Numbered from the stretch's first letter, positions 10,143 to 20,167 are shown. The stretch: 64,000 bases of DNA from Parabacteroides massiliensis (GCF_900155425.1 NZ_LT700191.1:545918-609917), one strand, 5' to 3'. The notes: generated from the sequence alone by a model not told the origin. Numbers and translations are program-made.

Positions 10143-11663
10143 TTATTGATGTTCTTGTCTCAGCAAATCGTTTACCGTCTTAACCGGATTGAATGTTTCG
10201 ATCGGCACTTCGACAAAGACCGTATTCCAGTCACTCATCGCTCCGTTCCACAAACCGGGCAGTTCCAACGCCTTCAGTTCGCGACCATCCTTGCTCTTAT
10301 AAGAGATAAAACCGGTATTCTTGTCCACATAGTCCGGCAAATTGAACTTCTCGCCTTTATAGTTCTTCAATGCGCAAACCAAATCCACCGGATTGAAATG
10401 CGTACCCTTCTCGAACATTGCTTTCTTTTCGGGATCATTCAAGTCGATCTGCGAACTTTCGAGTATCTGCAAAGAGATCGTCCCGTCCGGATTGACAGCC
10501 AGGAACGGGCCTCCACCCGGTTCACCGACATTCTTCACCATACCACAGACACGCAACGGACGGTTCAGCTTGCTCTTGATATAAAGAATCAGTTCGGCAT
10601 CTTCCAGCAACTTCGTTTCCGGATTCTTCACGCACAAGTCTTCCTGAAGGAAATGAATCATATCTTCCACCTGGTCATGCGAGTACTTGCCGCTATCGAT
10701 CAGTTCCAGATACTTGAAGATGCGTTCCTGCAGAGAGACCAGTACACCGGCGATCACCTTCTTGAAGATAACGGTCGAACATTTGAAACTATCCGGCACG
10801 ACATTGTCGATATTCTTGACAAACACCACATCGGCATCCACATCATTCAGGTTTTCTATCAAAGCGCCGTGCCCGCCCGGACGGAACAACAGGTTGCCGT
10901 TCTTATCGCGGAACGGGTTGTTTTCCATATCGGCAGCAATCGTATCGGTACTCGGTTTCTGCACGCTGAAAGAAATATCGTATTTGACAGAGAATTTCTC
11001 TTCATAATCTTCCGTCTTTGCAGCAACCAGCTGTTCGAACAACGCCTTATGTTCGGGCGAAACCGTGAAATGAATATTCACTTCGCCGGCATTGTTCTTT
11101 GCATACATCGCACCTTCGGCCAGATGTTCTTCCATCGCCGTACGGGCTGTCTGTGGATAAGAATGGAAAAGCAACAGGCCTTTCGGAAGCTGTCCATAGT
11201 TCAGGCCTTTCGGTTCCAACAGGTTGGCGACAACCGCTTTATACTGTCCGAGAGCGACCAACTCCGGAATGTCTCTCGCTTCATTCGCAACGCAAACCCG
11301 ATTCAAGGCATCATAGAAGGCAAACTTTCTGATGTTGTCGAAAAATTTCTTCTCAAACGCATTCTGAGGCTCGTTATAGTCGGCAGACAAGAACTCATAC
11401 AGATTCTTGAACATACGGCTTGCCGCACCCGAAGCCGGCACGAACTTCACGATCTTCTTATTCTTCGCCAGGTAAGCATCCCAGGCATCCATATAAGTAG
11501 CCTGTTTTTCCTGCGGGATCACCATGATCCCTCTCTCGACCGACGCCGAAGCTGTAATTTCCAGGAAAGGAAAACCTTTCACGAAACAAGCCAACTGTTC
11601 TTCAATCTGCTTTTCGCTGATTCCTTTAGCCGCCAGTAACTCTAAGTCATTTGCGTTTAACAT
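10143..11663 (-). CDS. DUF4301 family protein
   Basis: 506 residues from the ATG at 11663 (MLNANDLELLAAKGIS); an in-frame alternative 87 bp upstream would add a non-conserved hydrophobic stretch and cross the promoter. Sequence features fit the DUF4301 family known from Bacteroidetes: ISEKQIEEQLACFVKGFPFL near the N terminus, FVPASGAASRMFKNLYEFL around residue 80, and GGHGALIENLNDVDADVVFV near the middle. The PASGAASRM and GGHGALIENL segments resemble sugar-nucleotidyltransferase-like binding loops, but that link is an inference and the biochemical role is unknown. No signal peptide, so cytosolic. Monocistronic with the shared terminator at 10072-10140. Confidence 0.85.
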   Translation of the reverse strand: MLNANDLELLAAKGISEKQIEEQLACFVKGFPFLEITASASVERGIMVIPQEKQATYMDAWDAYLAKNKKIVKFVPASGAASRMFKNLYEFLSADYNEPQNAFEKKFFDNIRKFAFYDALNRVCVANEARDIPELVALGQYKAVVANLLEPKGLNYGQLPKGLLLFHSYPQTARTAMEEHLAEGAMYAKNNAGEVNIHFTVSPEHKALFEQLVAAKTEDYEEKFSVKYDISFSVQKPSTDTIAADMENNPFRDKNGNLLFRPGGHGALIENLNDVDADVVFVKNIDNVVPDSFKCSTVIFKKVIAGVLVSLQERIFKYLELIDSGKYSHDQVEDMIHFLQEDLCVKNPETKLLEDAELILYIKSKLNRPLRVCGMVKNVGEPGGGPFLAVNPDGTISLQILESSQIDLNDPEKKAMFEKGTHFNPVDLVCALKNYKGEKFNLPDYVDKNTGFISYKSKDGRELKALELPGLWNGAMSDWNTVFVEVPIETFNPVKTVNDLLRQEHQ

Positions 11664-11730
11664 AGTATATCTTTTTAATAAATTAATAATCAGACACGCA
11701 ACAAGGGCCTGCCGGCCTATGTATCTTTTG

Positions 11731-11738
11731 CAAATGTA
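11731..11738 (-). promoter_or_regulatory. -7 element for the DUF4301 gene
   Basis: TACATTTG on the minus strand, about 68 bp before the ATG at 11663; matches TAnnTTTG. Confidence 0.5.
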
Positions 11739-11839
11739 TAAAAATACCAATAGAATTGCACTGATATTCGCAGAAAAACTTACTTTTACGGTATGTTTTA
11801 CGGACAGCCCTTAAACAGGCAGTAAAAAGACAGACGACT

Positions 11840-14056
11840 ATGGATATACAACCGTTCTTTACCGAAGAGGAGAAAAAACAGTTTTTCTCCAAGTACAAGC
11901 AATTATTACGCCATCTGTACTCTTTCCTGAAAAAAGAAGATCTGAGTAAGATGAAGGAGTTGATGAAGCGAGTTGTGGCTTTGGATTGTTACGGACGAGA
12001 TAAAAACGGCATCAACGGCCTGCTACGCAATATCGACACAGCGCTGATCGCCGCTACAGAGATCGGACTGAAGCGTACATCGGTCATCGCTCTCCTGCTC
12101 TACCGCCCGGTCCTGAAAAAGATCATCACGCTGGATGAAGTGGAAGAGACATTCGATGCAGATGTCACCCTGATCATCAGCCGCCTGCTGAAGACTTCGG
12201 ACCTTTACGCCCGCAACACGGCTGTTGATTCCGAAAACTTCCATAAACTGTTATTCTCGTTTGCCGAAGATGTGCGCGTGATCCTGATCATGATCGCCGA
12301 CCGCCTCTGCCTGATGCGCCTCGGCAAACATTTAAAGAGCGACGAAGACCGGAAACGGTTGGCAACGGAGGTCTCCTACCTGTACGCCCCACTTGCCCAC
12401 CGCCTCGGACTATACACGATCAAGAGCGAACTGGAAGACTTGTCGCTGAAATATACCGACCGCAAACAGTATGACTTCATCAAACGGAAGTTGAACGAAA
12501 CGAAACGCTCGCGCGACGCCTACATCGCCGAGTTCATCGCTCCTATCAAAAACAAGTTGGAGGAGGCAGGGCTCCGTTTCGACATCAAGGGACGCACGAA
12601 ATCCATCCACTCCATCAACAACAAGCTGAAGAAGCAGAACATCCCGTTCGAAGACATATACGACCTGTTCGCCATCCGTATCATCCTGGACACGCCTTAC
12701 GAGAAAGAACGTTCGGAATGCTGGCAAGTCTACTCGATCATCACCGACATGTACCAACCGAACCCGAAGCGCATGAAGGACTGGATCTCCATCCCGAAGA
12801 CGAACGGTTACGAAAGTCTGCATATCACCGTGATGGGACCGCAGAACAAATGGGTGGAAGTGCAGATACGCACCCGCCGCATGGACGAGATAGCTGAAAG
12901 GGGACTGGCCGCTCACTGGAAATATAAAGGGGTAAAAGCGGAAAGCGGGCTGGATGAATTCCTGAACACCGTACGTGCAGCCTTGGAAACGAAAGAAAAC
13001 AACCCGCTCGACCTGATGCAGGATTTCAAGATGGACTTGTATAAGGACGAGATATATGTCTTCACCCCGACAGGCGAACTGATCAAGCTGGCCAAAGGGG
13101 CGACAGTGCTCGATTTCGCTTTCGCGATCCATACCAAGTTGGGATGCAAGTGCGTCTCGGCAAAGGTAAACGGAAAGAACGTTCCGATCAAATACACCTT
13201 GAACAACGGTGACACGGTTTCCATCGTCACCGCTCCTACCCAGACGCCTAAACGCGACTGGCTGAACATCGTCGTCACCTCCAAAGCACGAGTCAAGATC
13301 AAACAAGCGCTCCGCGAAGAGACAGCCAAAGCCGTGGATTTCGCCAAAGAGATGCTGCAACGCCGTTTCAAGAACCGGAAAATCGAAATGGAGGAACCGA
13401 TCTTGATGCGTTTCATCAAGAAAAAAGGGTTCAAGACTGTCACCGACTTTTATGTCGAGATTGCCGAGGAACGCCTCGACCCGAACCAAGTGATCGACGA
13501 ATACCTGGAGCAGGTCCGCCGGGAAACGGAAACAAACGAACATACCGAAGTCCGCAGTGCCGAAGAATACATCACGACAACCGAGGCAGAAGAAATCGCA
13601 ACGAACAAAGATGTCCTGGTGATCGACAAGAACCTGACAGGCATCGAATATAAGTTGGCAAAGTGCTGTAACCCGATCTACGGGGACGAAGTGTTCGGTT
13701 TCGTCTCCACGCAAGGTATCAAGATTCACCGGATGGACTGCCCGAACGCGCAGGAGATGTTCAGCCGTTTCGGATACCGCATCATCCAGGCGAAATGGAG
13801 CGGCAAGGGAGACAACGGATACATCGTCACGCTCCGGGTCATCGGCCGCGACGACATCGCGATTGTCACCAACATCACTTCCGTCATCAGCAAGGAAGCG
13901 GGTGTCACGCTCCGCTCCCTGAACATCGACTCGGTGGACGGAATCTTCCAAGGAAACTTCACGGTGATGGTTCGTGACACGACGGCGCTGAACATGCTGA
14001 CCAAAAAGATCAATGCCGTGAAAGGAGTCAAAACGGTCGAAAGGCTAAACTCCTGA
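11840..14056 (+). CDS. relA: RelA/SpoT-type (p)ppGpp synthetase with degenerate hydrolase domain
   Basis: 738 residues, full length for a long RSH protein. Order: HD-type hydrolase region (about 20-165), synthetase (about 220-345), TGS (about 402-465), zinc-binding-like segment with KCCNPIYGDEV and a HRMDCPNA motif, and a C-terminal ACT domain. In the hydrolase region the His-Asp pair that gives the domain its name is replaced by Tyr88-Arg89 (ALLLYRPVLKK), and the ADRLHNMRT motif reads ADRLCLMRL, so hydrolysis is probably lost. The synthetase keeps GRTKSIHSI and IYDLFAIRI and carries RMKD (311-314), the RXKD form usually seen in bifunctional enzymes rather than the EXDD of classic RelA. Probable role: ribosome-associated alarmone synthesis on amino-acid starvation. 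Stop is 15 bp from the convergent CCA-adding gene. Confidence 0.93.
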   Translation: MDIQPFFTEEEKKQFFSKYKQLLRHLYSFLKKEDLSKMKELMKRVVALDCYGRDKNGINGLLRNIDTALIAATEIGLKRTSVIALLLYRPVLKKIITLDEVEETFDADVTLIISRLLKTSDLYARNTAVDSENFHKLLFSFAEDVRVILIMIADRLCLMRLGKHLKSDEDRKRLATEVSYLYAPLAHRLGLYTIKSELEDLSLKYTDRKQYDFIKRKLNETKRSRDAYIAEFIAPIKNKLEEAGLRFDIKGRTKSIHSINNKLKKQNIPFEDIYDLFAIRIILDTPYEKERSECWQVYSIITDMYQPNPKRMKDWISIPKTNGYESLHITVMGPQNKWVEVQIRTRRMDEIAERGLAAHWKYKGVKAESGLDEFLNTVRAALETKENNPLDLMQDFKMDLYKDEIYVFTPTGELIKLAKGATVLDFAFAIHTKLGCKCVSAKVNGKNVPIKYTLNNGDTVSIVTAPTQTPKRDWLNIVVTSKARVKIKQALREETAKAVDFAKEMLQRRFKNRKIEMEEPILMRFIKKKGFKTVTDFYVEIAEERLDPNQVIDEYLEQVRRETETNEHTEVRSAEEYITTTEAEEIATNKDVLVIDKNLTGIEYKLAKCCNPIYGDEVFGFVSTQGIKIHRMDCPNAQEMFSRFGYRIIQAKWSGKGDNGYIVTLRVIGRDDIAIVTNITSVISKEAGVTLRSLNIDSVDGIFQGNFTVMVRDTTALNMLTKKINAVKGVKTVERLNS

Positions 14057-14071
14057 TTGGCAAACAACCAA

Positions 14072-15505
14072 TCATTTCTTTACCGGCCTCAGCCCCATAT
14101 TCTCCGCCCGTTGCAGCATAAAGGCACGGGCGGCTTCGTGTTCGTTCGGGATCACGCCATCGAGGATCGCGTTCTTGATGGCTTCTTTCAGGACACCGAC
14201 CGGTTGGGAAGGGGGAAGCCCGAATGTGTCCATTATCTCCTCACCTGTCACAGGCGGCTGGAAGTTGCGGACACGATCTTTTTCTTCTATATCGGCGAGT
14301 TTGTTGCGCACCTTTTGGAAGTTGTTCAGGAAACGACGCACCTTTTCGGGGTTCTTGCTCGTGATATCCGCTTCGCAAAGTTTCATCAGGTCGTCTATAT
14401 CGTCGCCCGCATCAAACAGCAGCCGGCGGATAGCCGAATCCGTCACCTCATCGTCCGACAAGGCGATCGGGCGCATATGCAGGCTAACCATCTTCTGGAC
14501 ATACTTCATCTTCTCGTTCATCGGCAGTTTCATCTTGCGGAAAATGCCGGGAATCATCTTTTCTCCGATGAAATTATGATTGTGGAACGTCCATCCCAAA
14601 CGCGGATCGAAACGTTTCGTCGCCGGCTTGGCTATATCATGGAAAAGGGCGCTCCAACGCAACCACAGGCTATCGGTGGTTTTACTCAAGCGGTCGAGCA
14701 CCATCAAGGTGTGGGCAAAGTTGTCCTTATGCCCGATTCCTTCCTTCGTCTCCACTCCTTTCAGAGCACAAAGTTCAGGAAAGATCAGAGGCAGCAACCC
14801 GCAACGGTCCAGCAGGTCGAAACCGACAGATGGTTTCGGCGAGAGAACGATCTTGTTCAGCTCGTCCACGATACGTTCTTTCGAGATGATCGAGATGCGC
14901 TCCTTATTCCGTTCGATCGCATCGAAAGTGTCGGGATCGATAAAGAAACCTAACTGGCTGGCAAAACGGACGGCACGCATCATGCGCAACGGATCGTCGC
15001 TAAAGGTTATATCCGGATCGAGCGGAGTACGGATCAGCAAATTGTCCATATCGGTCAAGCCATCGAATGGATCGACCAGTTCACCGTACCGGTCCTTATT
15101 CAAGCAAAGAGCCAAAGCATTGATTGTAAAGTCACGGCGGTTTTGGTCGTCTTCGAGCGTCCCGTCTTCGACGATCGGCTTACGGCTGTCATGCGTGTAA
15201 GATTCTTTGCGGGCGCCGACAAACTCCAGCTCCAGGTCGCCGGCCTTCACCTGCGCCGTACCGAAATTCTTGAAGACAGACAGACAAGCTCTCCGCCCTA
15301 ACTTCTTCGCCACGGCTTTCGCCAGCTCGATGCCGCTCCCGACGGCAACGACATCAATATCTTTTGAAGGACGATGCAGAAATATATCCCGCACATAACC
15401 ACCTATCACATAAACCTCAACTCCCAACTCTTCCGCCGCCTCCGAAATCAAATGAAACGCTTTCGCCGAAATATGTTTTAAGATATCTTCTTGTTCGATG
15501 TACAT
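14072..15505 (-). CDS. cca: CCA-adding enzyme / poly(A) polymerase family tRNA nucleotidyltransferase with HD domain
   Basis: 477 residues from the ATG at 15505; a second ATG at 15517 is 12 bp upstream, and the promoter lies so close that both are possible. The class II nucleotidyltransferase motif is present ([21 protein letters not shown]), followed by the nucleotide-recognition neck ([22 protein letters not shown]) and an HD domain ([14 protein letters not shown], then [10 protein letters not shown]). The family adds or repairs the 3' CCA of tRNAs; the HD domain is common in bacterial members. Monocistronic; convergent with relA. Confidence 0.93.
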   Translation of the reverse strand: MYIEQEDILKHISAKAFHLISEAAEELGVEVYVIGGYVRDIFLHRPSKDIDVVAVGSGIELAKAVAKKLGRRACLSVFKNFGTAQVKAGDLELEFVGARKESYTHDSRKPIVEDGTLEDDQNRRDFTINALALCLNKDRYGELVDPFDGLTDMDNLLIRTPLDPDITFSDDPLRMMRAVRFASQLGFFIDPDTFDAIERNKERISIISKERIVDELNKIVLSPKPSVGFDLLDRCGLLPLIFPELCALKGVETKEGIGHKDNFAHTLMVLDRLSKTTDSLWLRWSALFHDIAKPATKRFDPRLGWTFHNHNFIGEKMIPGIFRKMKLPMNEKMKYVQKMVSLHMRPIALSDDEVTDSAIRRLLFDAGDDIDDLMKLCEADITSKNPEKVRRFLNNFQKVRNKLADIEEKDRVRNFQPPVTGEEIMDTFGLPPSQPVGVLKEAIKNAILDGVIPNEHEAARAFMLQRAENMGLRPVKK

Positions 15506-15525
15506 ACAAATTATCATTTGGCCTG

Positions 15526-15533
15526 CAAAGATA
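15526..15533 (-). promoter_or_regulatory. -7 element for cca
   Basis: TATCTTTG on the minus strand, about 20 bp before the start codon. The transcript leader must be very short. It lies near a divergent -7 element at 15574. Confidence 0.6.
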
Positions 15534-15573
15534 ATTAAATTCTTGCGGGGATGCTAATTCTCTCTTTTTCCAA

Positions 15574-15581
15574 TATCTTTG
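15574..15581 (+). promoter_or_regulatory. -7 element for the lipoprotein gene at 15623
   Basis: TATCTTTG, 41 bp before the start codon; divergent to the cca promoter. Confidence 0.6.
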
Positions 15582-15622
15582 CATGTGGATAATAAGGAAT
15601 AGACAACTAAAGGATTATCATA

Positions 15623-16453
15623 ATGAAAAAGTCAGCAATCTGTATAGCGCTTGCAGCCGTAGCATTGGCCGGTTGCAGCAATGACGAAAAGAATGCACAG
15701 GCAAGGCTGGACAGTGCCCGAAACATGTATGAACAAAATGAGTTCTTTGCCGCCAAGAGTGAAATAGACAGTATCCGCATCCTGTACCCGAAAGAGTTCA
15801 AGGTGATTCGGGAAGGCCTGACACTGATGCGCCAGGTAGAACAGAAAGAAGCGGAACGCAACCTGGCTTTCTGCGACAGCCTGATCCCTGTCAAGCAGCA
15901 GGAACTGGAAGGGATGAAAAAAGGCTTTAACTTCGAGAAAGATTCCGCCTATAACGAAATAGGCAACTACGTCTCCAAGCAGCAGACCATCGAACGTAAC
16001 ATCCAGCGCTGCTACATCCGCTCGGGCGTAAACGAGAAGGGCGAGATATATTTGGCAAGCGTCTATTTCGGTGGCAAACCTATCAACCACACCGGAATCA
16101 AACTGAGTACGCAGGACGGCCTTTTTGCCGAAACGCCCGCCATTCCTTACGACGGTGGCTTGAACTACCACTTCAAGGACTTGGGAAACACAACCGAAGT
16201 CGTGACCTATCAGGGAGAGAAATGCGAAGATGCCGTCAAATTCATTTTTGCCAATAAAGGCGAACGCATCAAGGTCGAATACACAGGCGGCAAGCCTTAT
16301 GTTCTCTATATTGCCGATGCGGATAAGAAAGCGATCGCCTCAACCTATGAGTTGGCTGTCGTATTAAGCGACATCGAAAAATTGACGAAAGAAAAGGAAA
16401 AAGCCATCAAGAAACTGGCTTATTTGGAAAAGAAACTTTCGGGCGAAAAATAA
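15623..16453 (+). CDS. Coiled-coil lipoprotein of unknown function
   Basis: 276 residues. Signal peptide with lipobox LAGC (Cys18), followed by SNDEKNAQARLDSARNMYEQ. Residues about 25-130 are strongly helical and charged (predicted coiled coil), the middle 135-235 looks beta-rich (GEIYLASVYFGGKP, HFKDLGNTTEVVTYQGEK), and the last 40 residues are again a charged helix (DIEKLTKEKEKAIKKLAYLEKK). I do not recognise a named family. Single gene with promoter at 15574 and a bidirectional terminator downstream. Confidence 0.8.
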   Translation: MKKSAICIALAAVALAGCSNDEKNAQARLDSARNMYEQNEFFAAKSEIDSIRILYPKEFKVIREGLTLMRQVEQKEAERNLAFCDSLIPVKQQELEGMKKGFNFEKDSAYNEIGNYVSKQQTIERNIQRCYIRSGVNEKGEIYLASVYFGGKPINHTGIKLSTQDGLFAETPAIPYDGGLNYHFKDLGNTTEVVTYQGEKCEDAVKFIFANKGERIKVEYTGGKPYVLYIADADKKAIASTYELAVVLSDIEKLTKEKEKAIKKLAYLEKKLSGEK

Positions 16454-16474
16454 GCCGTTTGCCCTTTATTAAAG

Positions 16475-16514
16475 AAAAAAGAGGCGGTGTATCCAAATAC
16501 ACCGCCTCTTTTTT
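16475..16514. terminator. Bidirectional rho-independent terminator
   Basis: Perfect inverted repeat, arms 16475-16491 and 16498-16514 (AGAGGCGGTGTA stem), 6-nt loop TCCAAA, A- and T-tracts on both sides. Serves the lipoprotein gene (+) and the DUF6383-type gene (-), which end 21 and 16 bp away. Confidence 0.93.
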
Positions 16515-16529
16515 TACAAATACAAATTC

Positions 16530-19052
16530 TTATCTTACAATCACTTTATGGGTTGTGTCACCTTCGACTGTTACTAGTACGATACCGGAAGCAGCAGGCA
16601 TTGAGAAGTATTCGGAGGTTGCTCTGCGAACACCGATCGTCTGTCCTAAGATGTTGGACAATGTGATCATTTTGCCTGAAGCATTCGTCACGATAACCTG
16701 GCCGTCCTTGCTGATCACCTTGATCGCAGAAACGTTTATCTCTTCGTTGGCTGTCGGAGCGGAAGCTGTTTGCACATCGAATGCGACATGCGGGAATTTT
16801 TCCAGTACGACAAATCCATTTACTACGCCGACATAAGGATAACCGCTTTCTCCCAATTGCAATTGCTGCTGATTTTCCAAGAGATAGCCACCATGTTCGT
16901 TCAATTTGAATGCGAACAAAGCCGGATTGTTTTTCGATCTCCTGATTGTATCATTCGACAGGAACATTGCATTCTTATATGCTTCAGCACTGATATTATT
17001 TATAGTCGTATCTTTAAAGGACAAATAATAACGAGTGTCTGCCACAGCCGAAGAGATGAAATAAAGCTGTTTACCGGCAACCATCGTGTCCGGTTCCACC
17101 CACAGGCTGAAATTATCTTTTTCATAAGTAGCTTTCGTGATTTCGCTACCTTCTGTTTTCATCTGTGCAAAGAAGTTATTCGGATTCATCACCAATGAAT
17201 TGCCATCAAACGCCAATCGTTTGTGCCCGGCTTCAAAAATTTCATATTCGGGAGCATCATCCGGGGCGATATTCATGACAGTCCTTGTGTCTGTCAACTG
17301 TAATTTGGAAGTATTGACATCGATTCCGATATATTTGCCTTCCGTTGTTTTCATCGAATAGAACTGTCCGTTGGCATCAGAAAGAATATAAAAAGAGGTT
17401 GGAGTTGCAGATACCGATAATCTCAAACCATCTTCTCTTTCTTTCGCTACTTTACCATCGCGGAAATAAATACCCAATTGATAAGGTATAATCTTGATTG
17501 TATCGCCCAACGACATTGCACCAGCCTTTTTCACAGGTTCTTGTGGGAAAAATTTGAAAAGTTGAAGTTCACTTGCACTACCTTTCAGAATCGTGTCGTC
17601 TGCAAACATAAACAGCGCAGGCACACCTTCCGTCGCGGAAAAAAGGCTCAGGTAGAAGCCTTTGTTTACCAAATCCTGTTCTGCAACGGTAAACGAACCT
17701 AAGTATTGGTTCTTCAAATCAACATTCATCTTTTCTACCTTAATGGAGTCATCACCAATCAGGTAGGTATCTTCCATTCCTTGAACACCAAAGATCTCTG
17801 CATAACCGGCGATCAGCTTTGTATCCGATTCACGATCCACAATAGCATATTTGCCATCCTTTTCTTTAATAAGCCACTGACCACGAAGTTGGTGTACGGT
17901 CGGCACGCTATCGCCGCTCATAAAGGCCTCACCTGCCGCAACAAAATATTTGCCGTTATTTTCCCCTTTGCTTACTTTCTGCAAAGAATAAACACCGTCG
18001 CCAGTAGGAATTGTAACCGGAGTTCCTCGTTTTGCTGTGATCAAAGGAATTTCTCCTTGATAGGATCCAGAAGCTTCAACTTTTCCGGAGACAGTCAAAA
18101 CCTTCTTCGAATCTGTCTGGGCATACACAACCCGCACCCCATCAACCTGTGGAGCCAAAGCCGTCCCATTTACATCCGGAGCCGCTTTAACGAACATGGC
18201 AATAGAGTCGTTCTTCAAGTTTATCGTAAACTTGAACTTCTGGAAATCAGCATTCCCGATAGAATGCACACCGTCAAGTGCGGCATAAGTCGAGTCGATT
18301 GCAAATTTTGCACCGTAAGCTCCCGTTGCACCCGAAATCACAGTCTTGACTGTATCGACACCCAAGAATTTGGATTTGCCATCCGGAAAGGTTTCGTCTC
18401 CTTGAACTTGCAAAGAGACATAGCCGTCATCTTCACCGGAAAGGTCTTTTGCAATCAATTCTTTTCCTGTAAAAATGTTACCCTCGTAAGTGTCACCGAA
18501 AAACAACTGGAAAACAGAGAAACCATTTCCCAATTGCTGAGCTTTCAGCGGGAAATCCGCACTCGGTTCCTCGACAGCAAAAGCAGAACCGCCGGCTGTA
18601 GCAAGAGACAATTTACCCTCTTCGATTTTCAACGTGATAAATTCGTTTCCGCTATAATAGCCTTTCAATATTCCTTCCGCATCAATAACCCATTTATCAA
18701 CGCCCGCTGCCAAATTCGGGACCAAGGCCTTTGCCGAAGCATCAAACGACAAAACCTGCTGAGTCGCCTTATTGGTTAACTTATAAGTCGTCACACCCAA
18801 AGACACCTCTTTATCGGCAATCTGCCACAAAGCAGAGTCACAAGCCGCTTTAGTCGCATCAGACCCAATAGTTTTCACTACAACCGAATCAGCCTTGTTT
18901 CCGTCCAAGGACAGATAATAAGTATCATTGCCCAAGTAGTAATAATTACCTGCAGTCCATTTGTCACTCGGAACTGCATCCGCAGCGCTTGCCGCAGTAA
19001 AAGTTCCTATCGTCATCAAGGCCGCAGCCAAAAGTGTAAATTTTTTATTCAT
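16530..19052 (-). CDS. DUF6383-type large exported surface protein
   Basis: 840 residues from the ATG at 19052 (MNKKFTLLAAALMTIGTFTAASA signal peptide); a TTG two codons upstream is unlikely. The body is built of repeated beta-rich units of the type YYYLGNDTYYLSLDG, YFVAAGEAF, YYLSFKDTT, comparable to the repeat proteins annotated DUF6383 in Parabacteroides and relatives. The last about 75 residues (NVSAIKVISKDGQVIVTNAS then KMITLSNILGQTI and SGIVLVTVEGDTTHKVIVR) form a C-terminal module like a type IX secretion sorting domain. Role unknown; probably a cell-surface or secreted structural/adhesive protein. Monocistronic. Confidence 0.75.
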   Translation of the reverse strand: MNKKFTLLAAALMTIGTFTAASAADAVPSDKWTAGNYYYLGNDTYYLSLDGNKADSVVVKTIGSDATKAACDSALWQIADKEVSLGVTTYKLTNKATQQVLSFDASAKALVPNLAAGVDKWVIDAEGILKGYYSGNEFITLKIEEGKLSLATAGGSAFAVEEPSADFPLKAQQLGNGFSVFQLFFGDTYEGNIFTGKELIAKDLSGEDDGYVSLQVQGDETFPDGKSKFLGVDTVKTVISGATGAYGAKFAIDSTYAALDGVHSIGNADFQKFKFTINLKNDSIAMFVKAAPDVNGTALAPQVDGVRVVYAQTDSKKVLTVSGKVEASGSYQGEIPLITAKRGTPVTIPTGDGVYSLQKVSKGENNGKYFVAAGEAFMSGDSVPTVHQLRGQWLIKEKDGKYAIVDRESDTKLIAGYAEIFGVQGMEDTYLIGDDSIKVEKMNVDLKNQYLGSFTVAEQDLVNKGFYLSLFSATEGVPALFMFADDTILKGSASELQLFKFFPQEPVKKAGAMSLGDTIKIIPYQLGIYFRDGKVAKEREDGLRLSVSATPTSFYILSDANGQFYSMKTTEGKYIGIDVNTSKLQLTDTRTVMNIAPDDAPEYEIFEAGHKRLAFDGNSLVMNPNNFFAQMKTEGSEITKATYEKDNFSLWVEPDTMVAGKQLYFISSAVADTRYYLSFKDTTINNISAEAYKNAMFLSNDTIRRSKNNPALFAFKLNEHGGYLLENQQQLQLGESGYPYVGVVNGFVVLEKFPHVAFDVQTASAPTANEEINVSAIKVISKDGQVIVTNASGKMITLSNILGQTIGVRRATSEYFSMPAASGIVLVTVEGDTTHKVIVR

Positions 19053-19088
19053 ACGCAAATTGTTTATTATTTCATTTTCCTACAAGGG

Positions 19089-19096
19089 CAAAGATA
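19089..19096 (-). promoter_or_regulatory. -7 element for the DUF6383-type gene
   Basis: TATCTTTG on the minus strand, 37 bp before the start codon, with a TTTG 16 bp further upstream. Confidence 0.6.
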
Positions 19097-19197
19097 GAAA
19101 AGTTCAATCTCACAAAGCTATAATCAACTATAAAAGATACTGACGCGCGGGCATAATGTACAAAAGTGCCTTTATCCGTGCCGAAATAAAAAACAAG

Positions 19198-20037
19198 TTA
19201 TTTATCAGCCCGATGTACAGTAAGTTGTGGGAACGGGAAATTGATGCCCTTTTCATTAAATGTTGCATAGACCGCCTGATTGATTCCGAAATAGACATCC
19301 CAATAGTCCGCACTTTCCACCCATACACGGACAACAATATTCACACTGCTGTCTGCCAACGCATGTAAAGCAATGAAAGGAGCGGGATCTGCCAAAATAC
19401 GGGAGTCACGGGCAAGAACCGTTTGGATCACGGCCTTTACTTTATCAAAGTCTTCGCCATAATCGACACAGAACGTCCAATCCACGCGACGGGTAGCCTG
19501 CCGGCTGAAGTTCGTAACCGCACCACTGCTGAGCGAGCCGTTCGGGATATACACCGTTTTATTATCGGGTGTCGCCAGGATCGTATGGAAAATCTGTATT
19601 TCCTTCACCGTGCCGCCCGTTCCCTGCGCCTCCACATAGTCGCCGACCTTAAAGGGCCTGAACAGCAGAATAATCAATCCGCCCGCAAAGTTCGCCAGAT
19701 TACCGCTCAAAGCCATACCGACGGCAACACCTGCAGAAGCAAGCAGAGCGGCAAACGAAGTTGTTTGTACCCCTAACGCACCGACAACCGAGATGATCAA
19801 CAAAATAGTCAGGACAACATTTACCAGACTCCCGACAAAAGTCTTGACTGAAGGATCGATATCACGTTTCAGCAAAACCCGCTTTATCAGTTTATTCACC
19901 AAGTTAATCAGGAGACGCCCGACAATAAAAACCAAAAATGCTTTAATAAGCGTCCATCCCAACATCGCACCCTGCGTCATCAGGGGAGCCAATAATCCTT
20001 CCAGACCATGTGAAAGGTCAATTACCGTTACAATCAT
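19198..20037 (-). CDS. mscS: Small-conductance mechanosensitive channel, MscS family
   Basis: 279 residues, close to E. coli MscS (286). Three transmembrane segments: about 25-45, 65-87 and the pore-lining TM3 with the Gly/Ala pattern ASAGVAVGMALSGNLANFAGG, followed directly by the family signature FRPFKVGDYVEAQGTGGTV. The cytoplasmic cage domain contains NGSLSSGAVTNFSRQATRRVD. Known role: a heptameric inner-membrane valve that releases solutes on hypo-osmotic shock. Monocistronic, divergent from the TPR gene at 20202. Confidence 0.95.
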   Translation of the reverse strand: MIVTVIDLSHGLEGLLAPLMTQGAMLGWTLIKAFLVFIVGRLLINLVNKLIKRVLLKRDIDPSVKTFVGSLVNVVLTILLIISVVGALGVQTTSFAALLASAGVAVGMALSGNLANFAGGLIILLFRPFKVGDYVEAQGTGGTVKEIQIFHTILATPDNKTVYIPNGSLSSGAVTNFSRQATRRVDWTFCVDYGEDFDKVKAVIQTVLARDSRILADPAPFIALHALADSSVNIVVRVWVESADYWDVYFGINQAVYATFNEKGINFPFPQLTVHRADK

Positions 20038-20111
20038 AATTCTTTACTATTTATGGAAATTCATATTAATTTCTTTACAGTTATCCATCCCTAAAGTATT
20101 AGAAATTGTAG

Positions 20112-20119
20112 CAAAGATA
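20112..20119 (-). promoter_or_regulatory. -7 element for mscS
   Basis: TATCTTTG on the minus strand, about 75 bp before the mscS start. Confidence 0.55.
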
Positions 20120-20159
20120 TAAAGATTTCTTATTCGAATAAAGAACCGATTTTATTATG

Positions 20160-20167
20160 TAGTTTTG
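20160..20167 (+). promoter_or_regulatory. -7 element for the TPR gene at 20202
   Basis: TAGTTTTG, 35 bp before the start codon; matches TAnnTTTG. Confidence 0.55.

Noticed and set aside
10146-11639. Long + strand open frame (497 codons) opposite the DUF4301 gene
   Set aside because: Antisense shadow of a GC-rich, codon-biased gene; translation is rich in Arg/His/Phe with no fold signature, no promoter, and the minus-strand gene has clear family motifs.
12410-13951. Long minus-strand frame (513 codons) opposite the RSH gene
   Set aside because: Shadow frame; Asp/Val/Arg-biased composition and no start context, while the + strand encodes all RSH domains.
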